Source: Betaproteobacteria bacterium (GTDB lineage: Bacteria; Pseudomonadota; Gammaproteobacteria; Burkholderiales; SG8-39). From it: a stretch of 5,103 nt of DNA. A program made the translations under genes and the position numbers. The notes beneath the pieces are model-generated. The model worked only from the letters and a program-made list of their open reading frames with translations, was not told the origin of the DNA and searched no databases. This document shows, piece after piece, positions 1 through 5,103 of the stretch (its first letter is position 1; each line of letters begins with the position of its first letter). The stretch covers positions 1 to 5,103 of the forward strand of contig CANIIN010000249.1 in assembly GCA_947467405.1 (NCBI GenBank), in the 5' to 3' direction.

Positions 1-430
1 AGGCAAGGAAGGCCGGGTCCCAGTGCCGGTGGCGCAGTGCCAGCCGGCTGAGGTCTTCCTTGGCATTGGGGGTATACACCGTGACGACATGGAAATCAGC
101 GTATTCCGCCGTGATCACGCGGCCTTCGTCGGCGCTGTCGCGTTCCAGTTCGTCGGCAAACTGGTAGCGGTTGGTGAAAGACTTCGGGAATCCGTTGGTG
201 ACTTTCAGCGGCTCCTGCTTGGAGAAGATCGCGGTGCCCGAGTAGCCCTTTTTCACCGCGGAGTTCCAGTACTCGTGGTAGCCGGGCAGGTCGATTTCGA
301 CCTGCCCGCGTTCGGCCTTGGTTTCCTGCAGGCACAGGATGTCCGGCTTGTGCTCGGCCAGGAAGGACTGGAAGGTGCCCTTCCTCAGCACGGCGCGAAT
401 GCCGTTGACGTTCCAGGAATAGACTTTCAT
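1..430 (-). CDS. xth: Exodeoxyribonuclease III / AP endonuclease (N-terminal part, truncated by window edge)
   Basis: This enzyme cuts the DNA backbone at abasic sites during base excision repair and usually also has 3'-5' exonuclease and 3'-phosphatase activity. The visible 143 codons match the N-terminal half of the endonuclease/exonuclease/phosphatase fold. The first strand is SWNVNGIRA (residues 5-13, with metal-site Asn7). LCLQETKA follows (33-39, with catalytic-metal Glu36), then GYSGTAIFSK (62-71), DEGRVI (101-106) and VVTVYTPNAKEDLSRL (115-130), where Tyr119 and Asn122 fall in the active-site strand. The C-terminal half with the catalytic Asp and His is outside the window. The ATG at 430 is preceded by GGAGA at a normal distance, and the protein starts directly at the conserved first strand, so the start is secure. 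The VYTPNAKED form is closer to the ExoA/APE1-type branch than to E. coli XthA, as far as I recall. It lies 172 bp downstream of the aminotransferase gene on the same strand. Confidence 0.95.
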   Translation of the reverse strand, partial: MKVYSWNVNGIRAVLRKGTFQSFLAEHKPDILCLQETKAERGQVEIDLPGYHEYWNSAVKKGYSGTAIFSKQEPLKVTNGFPKSFTNRYQFADELERDSADEGRVITAEYADFHVVTVYTPNAKEDLSRLALRHRHWDPAFLA

Positions 431-436
431 GCGGAA

Positions 437-441
437 TCTCC
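437..441 (-). promoter_or_regulatory. Shine-Dalgarno site of xth
   Basis: The minus strand reads GGAGA followed by six bases (TTCCGC) and then the ATG of the exonuclease III gene. This fixes the start codon at 430. Confidence 0.7.
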
Positions 442-474
442 GGGGTGATGCAGGGATGCTTCAAAGAGCGCGAC

Positions 475-492
475 CGGGGCAGTCAGGCCCCG
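475..492 (-). other. GC-rich hairpin between aminotransferase and xth
   Basis: A perfect 6-bp stem, CGGGGC at 475-480 and GCCCCG at 487-492, encloses a 6-base loop. It lies in the 172-bp gap, downstream of the aminotransferase stop codon and 45 bases before the xth start. On the minus strand it is followed by GTCGCGCTCTTTG, not by an immediate run of T, so it is not a convincing intrinsic terminator. It could be an attenuating or RNA-stabilising hairpin, or chance in G+C-rich DNA. Nothing else is evident in 431-602: I see no clear sigma-70 promoter and no small gene with a ribosome binding site. Confidence 0.3.
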
Positions 493-602
493 ATGGCGTT
501 AGTGGTGGTGTGGGTGATTGCGCGGAGATCCGCTTCAGTGCTTGATCTTCGGGCCATGGCCGGTTGCGCGGCCTCAACGCCCTCATCGTCATCACGTCGG
601 CC

Positions 603-1751
603 TCATACACGCCGCAGTCGATCCAGCGCCGCGTCCAGTGTCTCATCCCGCTTCGCAAAACAGAATCGCACCGCGTGTCGTTGTTCCGGCTGGATATAGA
701 ACGCCGATACCGGAATCGCCGCCACGCCCACCGAGGTGGTCAGTCGTCGCGCGAAGGTTTCTTCGGGCTCGTTGCTGATGGCCGAATAGTCCACTACCTG
801 AAAGTACGTTCCGGCGCAGGGCAGCAGCTTGAAGCGCGACCCGTCGAGGCCGGCGCGGAAGTGGTCGCGCTTGGCCTGGTAGAACGCCGGCAACTCGAGG
901 TAGGGCGCCGGGTCCTGCAGATAGCCGGCCAGCGCATGCTGCATCGGCATCGATACGGCGAAGACGTTGAACTGGTGCACCTTGCGGAATTCGGCGGCCA
1001 GCGATGCTGGCGCGCAGCAATAGCCGATCTTCCAGCCGGTGGCGTGAAAGGTCTTGCCGAAGGATGACACCACGAAGCTGCGCTCGGCCAGGACCGGACG
1101 CCGCGCCATGCTCTGGTGCTCGCGGCCGTCGAAGATGATGTGTTCGTAGACTTCGTCCGACAGAATCACGATGTCGGTGTCGCGCACGATGGCTTCCAGT
1201 GCGTCCAGGTCTTGCGGTGCGAGCACCGCTCCGCACGGATTGTGCGGCGTGTTGAGGATGATCATGCGCGTGCGTGTCGTCACCGCCGCGGCGACCCGAT
1301 CCCAAGGCACCGAGTAATCGCCGCCACGCAGCGACACCGGAACCGGCGTGCCGCCGGCCAGCCGAATTGCCGGCACGTAGCTGTCGTAGGCCGGTTCGAG
1401 AATGATCACTTCATCGCCGGGATGCACGGCGGCGAGAATGGCGGTGAGCAGCGCCTGCGTGGCGCCGGCGGTGACGGTGATGTCGGTGTCGGCGTTATAG
1501 CGATACCCGTAGCAGCGTTCCACCTTGGCGGCGATGGCTTCGCGCAGCGCCGGCAGGCCCGTCATGGGTGCGTACTGGTTGTGCCTGGCGCGCATGGCCT
1601 CGGTCACCAGCGCCTGCAGGCGCGCATCGCATTCGAAATCGGGAAAGCCCTGGCCGAGGTTGATGGCCTGGTGCTGCACGGCCAGTTGCGACATCACGGT
1701 GAAGATGGTGGTGCCCACGTCGGGCAGGCGGGAGGGGAGATGAGGTGTCAT
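603..1751 (-). CDS. ybdL: PLP-dependent aminotransferase, methionine aminotransferase (YbdL-like)
   Basis: This is a class I/II fold-type I aminotransferase of 382 residues. It follows the E. coli YbdL pattern almost block by block: GTTIFTVMSQLAVQHQAINL (13-32), QGFPDF (34-39), NQYAPMTGLPALREAI (58-73), ITVTAGATQAL (91-101), ILNTPHNPCG (165-174), SDEVYEHI (198-205), SSFGKTFHATGWKIGY (229-244) and RFCFAKRDETL (362-372). Lys233 is the expected Schiff-base lysine. Asn171, Asp199 and Tyr202 are the usual cofactor contacts, and Arg362 is the expected carboxylate-binding arginine. YbdL transaminates methionine and some aromatic or histidine-like amino acids with 2-oxo acids in the cytoplasm, so a role in methionine salvage or turnover is likely but inferred. 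The ATG at 1751 is chosen because family similarity begins about ten residues later. It has no clear Shine-Dalgarno. The reading frame stays open to a TTG at 1814, but that extension translates the repeat arm at 1778-1804 and is unlikely to be protein. No catalytic residue is missing. Confidence 0.93.
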   Translation of the reverse strand: MTPHLPSRLPDVGTTIFTVMSQLAVQHQAINLGQGFPDFECDARLQALVTEAMRARHNQYAPMTGLPALREAIAAKVERCYGYRYNADTDITVTAGATQALLTAILAAVHPGDEVIILEPAYDSYVPAIRLAGGTPVPVSLRGGDYSVPWDRVAAAVTTRTRMIILNTPHNPCGAVLAPQDLDALEAIVRDTDIVILSDEVYEHIIFDGREHQSMARRPVLAERSFVVSSFGKTFHATGWKIGYCCAPASLAAEFRKVHQFNVFAVSMPMQHALAGYLQDPAPYLELPAFYQAKRDHFRAGLDGSRFKLLPCAGTYFQVVDYSAISNEPEETFARRLTTSVGVAAIPVSAFYIQPEQRHAVRFCFAKRDETLDAALDRLRRV

Positions 1752-1777
1752 GGTTCGTTGGCCGTCAGTATCGGCTG

Positions 1778-1804
1778 GCCGCGGATGAACGCGGAAAGCG
1801 CGGA
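1778..1804 (+). repeat. Inverted repeat, left arm (27 bp)
   Basis: This arm is an exact reverse complement of 1964-1990, and after one unpaired base four more bases (CAAG) also match. It carries three CGCGGA blocks at 9-10 base spacing (CGCGGATGAA, CGCGGAAAG, CGCGGA). The outer part, CCGCGGATGAACGCGG, can itself fold into a 5-bp stem with a 6-base loop. It lies 26 bp upstream of the aminotransferase start, inside that gene's leader. The look is that of a REP-like dispersed intergenic repeat, but copy number cannot be judged from this window. Confidence 0.8.
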
Positions 1805-1884
1805 TCAAGGACAAATTCTGGTGCTTGTTTTCGATGGGTACTGATCATTACATGGTCTGCGCAACAAGTGGGGTGGTGCTTGCA

Positions 1885-1950
1885 GAGCAAGGACTGGTGC
1901 GGATTTCCGAGCATTTCCCAACGTAAAATGGGCGCCCCATATCCTTGCTC
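1885..1950. repeat. Nested 9-bp inverted repeat within the repeat element
   Basis: GAGCAAGGA at 1885-1893 is a perfect reverse complement of TCCTTGCTC at 1942-1950. Both lie between the two 27-bp arms, so a transcript through the region could form a multi-branched stem. A short local hairpin, CTTGC-AGA-GCAAG at 1879-1891, competes with it. The significance is uncertain because 9-bp matches can arise by chance. Confidence 0.45.
1924..1940 (-). terminator. Weak possible intrinsic terminator of the UMF1-type transporter gene
   Basis: The minus strand forms ATGGG-GCG-CCCAT (1940 down to 1928), followed by TTTACG, so the T run including the stem end is four bases. It lies about 57 bases after the transporter stop codon. 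The stem is only 5 bp and the T run is short, so this is a tentative call. The larger inverted repeat around it may matter more for ending or stabilising the transcript. Confidence 0.28.
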
Positions 1951-1963
1951 GGCAGGCCTCTTG

Positions 1964-1990
1964 TCCGCGCTTTCCGCGTTCATCCGCGGC
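1964..1990 (-). repeat. Inverted repeat, right arm (27 bp)
   Basis: This arm is the exact reverse complement of 1778-1804, separated from it by 159 bp. It ends 6 bp after the stop codon of the transporter gene in that gene's reading direction, so it is the first thing transcribed in its 3' untranslated region. The bases just outside the two arms (ATCGGCTG on the left, GCATCCTC on the right) show no target-site duplication. Confidence 0.8.
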
Positions 1991-1996
1991 GCATCC

Positions 1997-3295
1997 TCAT
2001 GATCGCAGCGCAGCCTCGCGGCCACGCTTCACGTCGATGCCGCCCAGCATCAAGAGGCCCAGCACGAAGAACGCGCCGGTCACCAGCATGGCGAGGCGAT
2101 GGTCGCCGCCGGACACCCAGGTCACGATGCCGTAGGTCAACGGGCCGATGATGGAGGAGAACTTCACTGCCAGGCCCCACAGGCCGAAGAACTCGGCATG
2201 GCGGTCTTCCGGGCTGAGGTAGCCGACCAGCGCGCGTCCGGCCGACTGCGAGGAACCGAGGCAGATGCCGGCCAGGTTGGCGGCGATCCAGAACGAGCCG
2301 CGCGTTTCCGACTGCCAGGCGATGAGCGTCATGGCGATCCAACCCACCAGCGTGAAGGCGACCGTGCGCACATGGCCGAGGCGATCCTGCACATGGCCGA
2401 AGGCGAACGCCCCGGCAGCCGCGGTGATATTCACCACCAGGATCAGCATGATGGTGTCCTGGGTCGAGAAACCCAGCGCCTGTTCGGCATAGATTGCCGC
2501 CAACGCGATCACGGTCTGGATGCCGGCCTGGTAGAACACAATGCACAGCAGGAAACGGCGCAGGTCGCGATAGTGGGCGGCGTGCGAAAAGGTGCGCGCC
2601 ACGCGCGCCCACGCCTCGCGCATGAAGCCCTTGCCCCCAGTCGTCGACGTTGCGGCCGGTCTGGCACGTTCCTTCAGGAACAGGAAGGTCGGCAGGCTGG
2701 CCAGTGCGAACAGCGCCGCCGTGATCAGCATGGTGGCCGGCACGAACTGCGCGGCGGGTTGGCCGGCGGCCTGCGCATGGCTGACCCAGGCCAGGCACGC
2801 GCCCAGCGACACCAGTCCGCCGAGGTAGCCGAGGCTCCAGCCCCAGCCCGAAATCCTGCCGATGGCTTCGCCCTCGGCCAGCTCCGGCAGGAAGGCGGCG
2901 ATCACATTCTCGCCGGTGCCGAAGAAGAAATTGGACAGGGCCACCAGCACGATGGCCAGGACCACGTCGCCCGGGCCGGCGAAAGACAGGCCGGCTGTGA
3001 ACACGATGCAGCCGACGGTGGTCAGTGCCAGCACACGCTTCTTGGCGGCGTGCGCATCGGCCCATGCGCCGACGAAAGGCGCCGTCACCATGATGGCGGC
3101 ATAGGACACCGACAGCGCCGCGGTCCAGGCGAAGGTGGCCCAGGCCGCTTTGCCCGCAATGCCCGACACGAACCAGGCGTTGAAGATGGCCGTGATGACC
3201 ACCGTGGTGTAGCCGGAGTTGGCGAAGTCATACATCGCCCAGCCGACCACTTCTTTCGCCTGCACGTCGCCGGCGAGGTTGCTGGGGGATGTCAC
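1997..3295 (-). CDS. MFS transporter, UMF1/Atg22-like family
   Basis: This is a polytopic inner-membrane protein of 432 residues with about 12 hydrophobic helices. It is recognised by VVGWAMYDFANSGYTTVVI (16-34, helix 1), a signature of the UMF1/Atg22-like branch of the major facilitator superfamily. Other markers are GAWADAHAAKKR (76-87, the helix 2-3 loop in the motif A position), ISGWGWSLGYLGG (148-160), GHVQDRLGHVR (300-310, the equivalent loop in the second half) and EFFGLWGLAVKFSSIIGPL (368-386). The substrate is unknown. Yeast Atg22 exports amino acids from the vacuole, but that cannot be transferred to bacterial members. The GTG at 3295 is chosen because AGGAGA lies five bases upstream and the family match begins soon after. 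A longer GTG start at 3349 adds 18 residues, has no ribosome site and would translate a hairpin. The gene starts 75 bp after the corA stop on the same strand, so co-transcription is likely. Confidence 0.9.
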   Translation of the reverse strand: MTSPSNLAGDVQAKEVVGWAMYDFANSGYTTVVITAIFNAWFVSGIAGKAAWATFAWTAALSVSYAAIMVTAPFVGAWADAHAAKKRVLALTTVGCIVFTAGLSFAGPGDVVLAIVLVALSNFFFGTGENVIAAFLPELAEGEAIGRISGWGWSLGYLGGLVSLGACLAWVSHAQAAGQPAAQFVPATMLITAALFALASLPTFLFLKERARPAATSTTGGKGFMREAWARVARTFSHAAHYRDLRRFLLCIVFYQAGIQTVIALAAIYAEQALGFSTQDTIMLILVVNITAAAGAFAFGHVQDRLGHVRTVAFTLVGWIAMTLIAWQSETRGSFWIAANLAGICLGSSQSAGRALVGYLSPEDRHAEFFGLWGLAVKFSSIIGPLTYGIVTWVSGGDHRLAMLVTGAFFVLGLLMLGGIDVKRGREAALRS

Positions 3296-3300
3296 GAAAG

Positions 3301-3306
3301 TCTCCT
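3301..3306 (-). promoter_or_regulatory. Shine-Dalgarno site deciding the GTG start of the UMF1-type transporter
   Basis: The minus strand reads AGGAGA, then CTTTC, then GTG at 3295. This is a near-ideal ribosome binding site and favours the 432-residue protein over the 450-residue reading from the GTG at 3349, which has no such site. Confidence 0.7.
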
Positions 3307-3317
3307 GCGTGCGAGGT

Positions 3318-3330
3318 GCCGGGAACCGGC
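3318..3330 (-). other. Small hairpin in the corA-transporter intergenic gap
   Basis: GCCGG at 3318-3322 and CCGGC at 3326-3330 form a 5-bp stem with a 3-base loop, just upstream of the transporter's ribosome site. No T run follows on the minus strand, so it is not a terminator. It could modulate translation or mRNA processing between the two genes, or be chance. Confidence 0.25.
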
Positions 3331-3370
3331 CGGACAACGGGCAAGCCACACCATGACTGCCATGGCGCGC

Positions 3371-4741
3371 TCAGGAAGAACGGGGCTGACCTTTTGTGTC
3401 GCGCATGCGCTTGTTGGCGCGCGCCTCGAAGGCCTTCAATGCCAGATGCGTACCCCATCCGATGATCACGGAGCCGATCAGGAAGGCGGCATAGGCATAA
3501 GGCCAGGCGATGCTGTATTCCTTGGTCATCATCGAGAATTCCGACATTCCGCCGATGCCGGCCAGAATGTTGATTGGCATGAAGATGATGCTGAGACTGG
3601 TCAGCTTGGACACGCGCTTGTTCTGGTTGATGTTGATGAAGCCGACCGTGGCGTCCATCAGGAAGTTGATCTTGCCGAACAGGAAGGTCGTGTGGCCATC
3701 CAGTGACTCGATGTCGCGCACGATTTCGCGCGCTTCCTCGTGCTGTTCCGGGGACAGCGATTTGCCGCGCATCAGGAACGACAAAGCGCGGCGCGTATCC
3801 AGCACATTGCGGCGGATGCGTCCGTTCAAGTCTTCGCCACGGGCGATCTCCGACAGGATCTGTGCTGCGGCATCGTCGGTGACCTGTGGGTTCAGCACGC
3901 GCTTGCTGACCGTTTCGAGTTCAGCGTAGACGTCCTCCAGCGCATCGGCGGAATACTCCGCGTCGGCGGCGTAGAGGTCGAGCAGCACGTCCTTGCCCTC
4001 GGTCACATAGCCGGGCTGGGTGCGGGCCCGCAGGCGCTGCAGACGGAACACCGGCAGCTCTTCCTTACGCACCGAGAACAGGATGTCCCGGTGCAGGATG
4101 AATGCCACGGCGATGTTCTGCGCCGCGTTCTCGGCGTCGAGCAGGAAGTCCGAGTGGAGATGAATCTCGCCGTTGTCCTCGACGTAGAAGCGCGCGCTGG
4201 CCTCCAGATCGGTCAGGCTGTCCGGGTCCGGGAGATCAAGGCCGAAGAATTCGCCCACCCAGTAGCGCATTTCCGCGGATGGGGCGACCAGGTCCACCCA
4301 GATGGGCTTGCAGCCGGCCAGATCCGTCCTGTTCGCCACCTTGACCTGTCGCAGCCGGCCATCATGCAGCTCGAAGACATTGAGTGACACCTTGTTGCTC
4401 TGGTGGCTCGACGCGTTGATCAGTTCCTCGCGCACGTCGTCCAGCAGCAACAGCAGGATGCTGTCGAGATGATCGACGCGGATCTGCTCCCAGGCCAGCA
4501 AGCGGTCTTCCGGCGACATGGCTTCCAGGATTCGCGCCACATCGGTTGCATCCAGGCGGTTGAGCAGTTGACCCAGTTCGCCCAGGTTCTGCCTTTGCAC
4601 GATGTTCTCGACCAGCCTGTGCTTGGGCATTTCCTGGCGATTCACCAGGTTTTCGACCAGCCGGTGACGCGAGAGCAGGCGCTGCGCCTCGTTCAGGTGC
4701 TCGGTCAGGCGGTCGAATTCCGAGTTGTTGGGTTGAGTCAA
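3371..4741 (-). CDS. corA: CorA-family magnesium/divalent cation transporter with MgtE_N-like N-terminal extension
   Basis: This is a CorA-type channel of 456 residues, about 100-140 longer than a typical CorA. Residues 1-25 are polar. Residues 26-55 hold two tandem copies of HRLVEN(L/I)VxRQ. Residues 55-110 (LGQLLNRLDATDVARILEAM and on to VREELIN) look like the helical MgtE_N domain. Residues 118-230 are the mixed alpha/beta CorA cytoplasmic domain and 250-375 the long stalk helices, ending in MDATVGFININQNKRVSKLT. Two membrane helices follow (about 379-399 and 412-434), then a basic tail (KAFEARANKRMRD). The family forms homopentamers in the inner membrane that let Mg2+ in, and sometimes Co2+ or Ni2+. 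The canonical GMN signature after helix 1 is GMS here (398-400, in AGIGGMSEFSMM). No ATG precedes residue 38, so a TTG at 4741 is used; the only other in-frame upstream option is CTG at 4768. Its Shine-Dalgarno is weak (GGA). It is divergent from mscL and is probably the first gene of an operon with the downstream transporter. Confidence 0.92.
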   Translation of the reverse strand: MTQPNNSEFDRLTEHLNEAQRLLSRHRLVENLVNRQEMPKHRLVENIVQRQNLGELGQLLNRLDATDVARILEAMSPEDRLLAWEQIRVDHLDSILLLLLDDVREELINASSHQSNKVSLNVFELHDGRLRQVKVANRTDLAGCKPIWVDLVAPSAEMRYWVGEFFGLDLPDPDSLTDLEASARFYVEDNGEIHLHSDFLLDAENAAQNIAVAFILHRDILFSVRKEELPVFRLQRLRARTQPGYVTEGKDVLLDLYAADAEYSADALEDVYAELETVSKRVLNPQVTDDAAAQILSEIARGEDLNGRIRRNVLDTRRALSFLMRGKSLSPEQHEEAREIVRDIESLDGHTTFLFGKINFLMDATVGFININQNKRVSKLTSLSIIFMPINILAGIGGMSEFSMMTKEYSIAWPYAYAAFLIGSVIIGWGTHLALKAFEARANKRMRDTKGQPRSS

Positions 4742-4827
4742 TTGGATTCCATCATTGAAATGCTGCAGTCACGCCAAGGATAGCCGAAGCTTGCTATGAA
4801 TCGCTACCTGTAAAAGGGCAAAAATGA

Positions 4828-4851
4828 ATTGCAATGGGGCCGTATTGCAAT
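4828..4851. promoter_or_regulatory. Paired ATTGCAAT palindromes, possible operator in the corA-mscL divergent region
   Basis: The 8-bp perfect palindrome ATTGCAAT occurs at 4828-4835 and again at 4844-4851, with 16 bp between starts (about one and a half helical turns). It is an A+T-rich patch in otherwise G+C-rich DNA. The site lies 87 bp upstream of the corA start and 166 bp upstream of mscL. Read on the minus strand, the copy nearer corA contains TTGCAA, followed 16 bases later by TACAGG, which would be a poor sigma-70 promoter for corA. I do not recognise the binding protein. The rest of 4742-5017 shows only a weak candidate -10 element for mscL (TGTATAGG at 4926-4933) without a good partner -35. 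Confidence 0.4.
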
Positions 4852-5005
4852 ACCGACAGACGAGCCCGATGGACAGAATTTATTTGGCAGGGTGCGCATT
4901 CTGATGGTGCCCGGGCGAAGCGAAGTGTATAGGGCTAAGATCCGGCGGAGGGTTCGGCACCACGGAGCGAGGCGGGGCAAGGGCCATTTTCAAGAAGTTT
5001 CATCA

Positions 5006-5013
5006 AGGGGAGA
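5006..5013 (+). promoter_or_regulatory. Shine-Dalgarno site of mscL
   Basis: AGGGGAGA ends four bases before the ATG at 5018, with GGAG at 5009-5012. It supports that ATG as the mscL start. Confidence 0.7.
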
Positions 5014-5017
5014 GAGC

Positions 5018-5103
5018 ATGCTGAACGAGTTCAAGCAGTTTGCAATGCGCGGCAACGTGGTCGACCTGGCGGTCGGCGTCATCATCGGCGCGGCCTTCGG
5101 CAA
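5018..5103 (+). CDS. mscL: Large-conductance mechanosensitive channel MscL (N-terminal part, truncated by window edge)
   Basis: MscL is a homopentameric inner-membrane channel that opens under high membrane tension and releases solutes during sudden osmotic downshift. Only the first 28 codons are present. They match the highly conserved MscL N-terminus: the amphipathic S1 helix NEFKQFAMRGN (3-13), then VVDLAVGVIIGAAFG (14-28), the start of the pore-lining first transmembrane helix with its close-packed Ala and Gly residues. A good ribosome site precedes the ATG. The gene is divergent from corA across 276 bp, so the two may share regulatory DNA. The remaining roughly 110 residues, including the second membrane helix and the cytoplasmic bundle, are outside the window. 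Confidence 0.95.
   Translation, partial: MLNEFKQFAMRGNVVDLAVGVIIGAAFG

Noticed and set aside
553..562. 10-bp palindrome GGCCATGGCC
   Set aside because: Short G+C-rich palindromes are expected by chance in this composition, and no paired copy or promoter context supports an operator.
461..658. 65-codon minus-strand frame in the aminotransferase-xth gap
   Set aside because: It starts inside the end of the aminotransferase gene in another frame and has no ribosome site or recognisable motif.
1116..1844. 242-codon open frame on the plus strand antisense to the aminotransferase
   Set aside because: It mirrors the aminotransferase codons and has a His/Gly/Arg-rich low-complexity translation. The opposite strand carries an intact, motif-complete enzyme.
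1765..2025. 86-codon minus-strand frame spanning the inverted repeat element
   Set aside because: It overlaps the end of the transporter gene and both repeat arms, has no ribosome site, and its translation resembles no protein. It reflects the repeat sequence, not a gene.
2099..3706. 535-codon open frame on the plus strand antisense to the transporter and corA
   Set aside because: It is a compositional shadow of two clearly recognised minus-strand genes in G+C-rich DNA. Its translation is rich in Gly, Arg, Gln and His without any domain, and no ribosome site was noted.
4824..4904. 26-codon plus-strand frame upstream of mscL
   Set aside because: It has no ribosome binding site and no recognisable peptide, and it runs through the ATTGCAAT boxes, so it is more likely regulatory DNA.
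1..5103. CRISPR array, tRNA, transposase, prophage or defence system
   Set aside because: I found no regularly spaced repeats, cloverleaf-like sequence or matching protein motifs. All five genes are ordinary chromosomal families.

Overview
The window is a G+C-rich stretch of bacterial chromosome with four tightly spaced genes on the minus strand and one gene starting on the plus strand at the right edge. The gene types suggest a proteobacterium. The CorA-type transporter with an extended N-terminus reminds me of betaproteobacterial (Burkholderiales-like) proteins, but this is an impression from recalled sequence patterns. No rRNA or other lineage marker is present to settle it.

Layout, left to right. 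Positions 1-430 (minus) hold the N-terminal 143 codons of an exonuclease III / AP endonuclease; the rest lies beyond the left edge. Positions 603-1751 (minus) encode a complete PLP-dependent aminotransferase closely resembling E. coli YbdL (methionine aminotransferase). Positions 1752-1996 are non-coding and contain a pair of 27-bp perfect inverted repeats with a nested 9-bp inverted repeat between them. Positions 1997-3295 (minus) encode a 12-helix major facilitator protein of the UMF1/Atg22-like type, read from a GTG start with a good Shine-Dalgarno. Positions 3371-4741 (minus) encode a 456-residue CorA-family divalent-cation channel with a TTG start, an MgtE_N-like N-terminal extension, and GMS in place of the canonical GMN signature. 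Positions 4742-5017 are a divergent promoter region with two copies of the palindrome ATTGCAAT. At 5018 mscL (large-conductance mechanosensitive channel) begins on the plus strand and runs off the right edge.

The CorA gene and the UMF1-type gene are 75 bp apart and probably co-transcribed. The aminotransferase and xth follow after larger gaps (251 and 172 bp counted between coding regions with the chosen starts or stops), so they may have their own promoters. The functions (Mg2+ uptake, solute transport, methionine salvage, DNA repair, osmotic safety valve) are housekeeping and do not form an obvious pathway. I see no defence system, phage gene, transposase, tRNA or CRISPR array. The least explained parts are the inverted-repeat element at 1778-1990 and the unusual features of the CorA protein.
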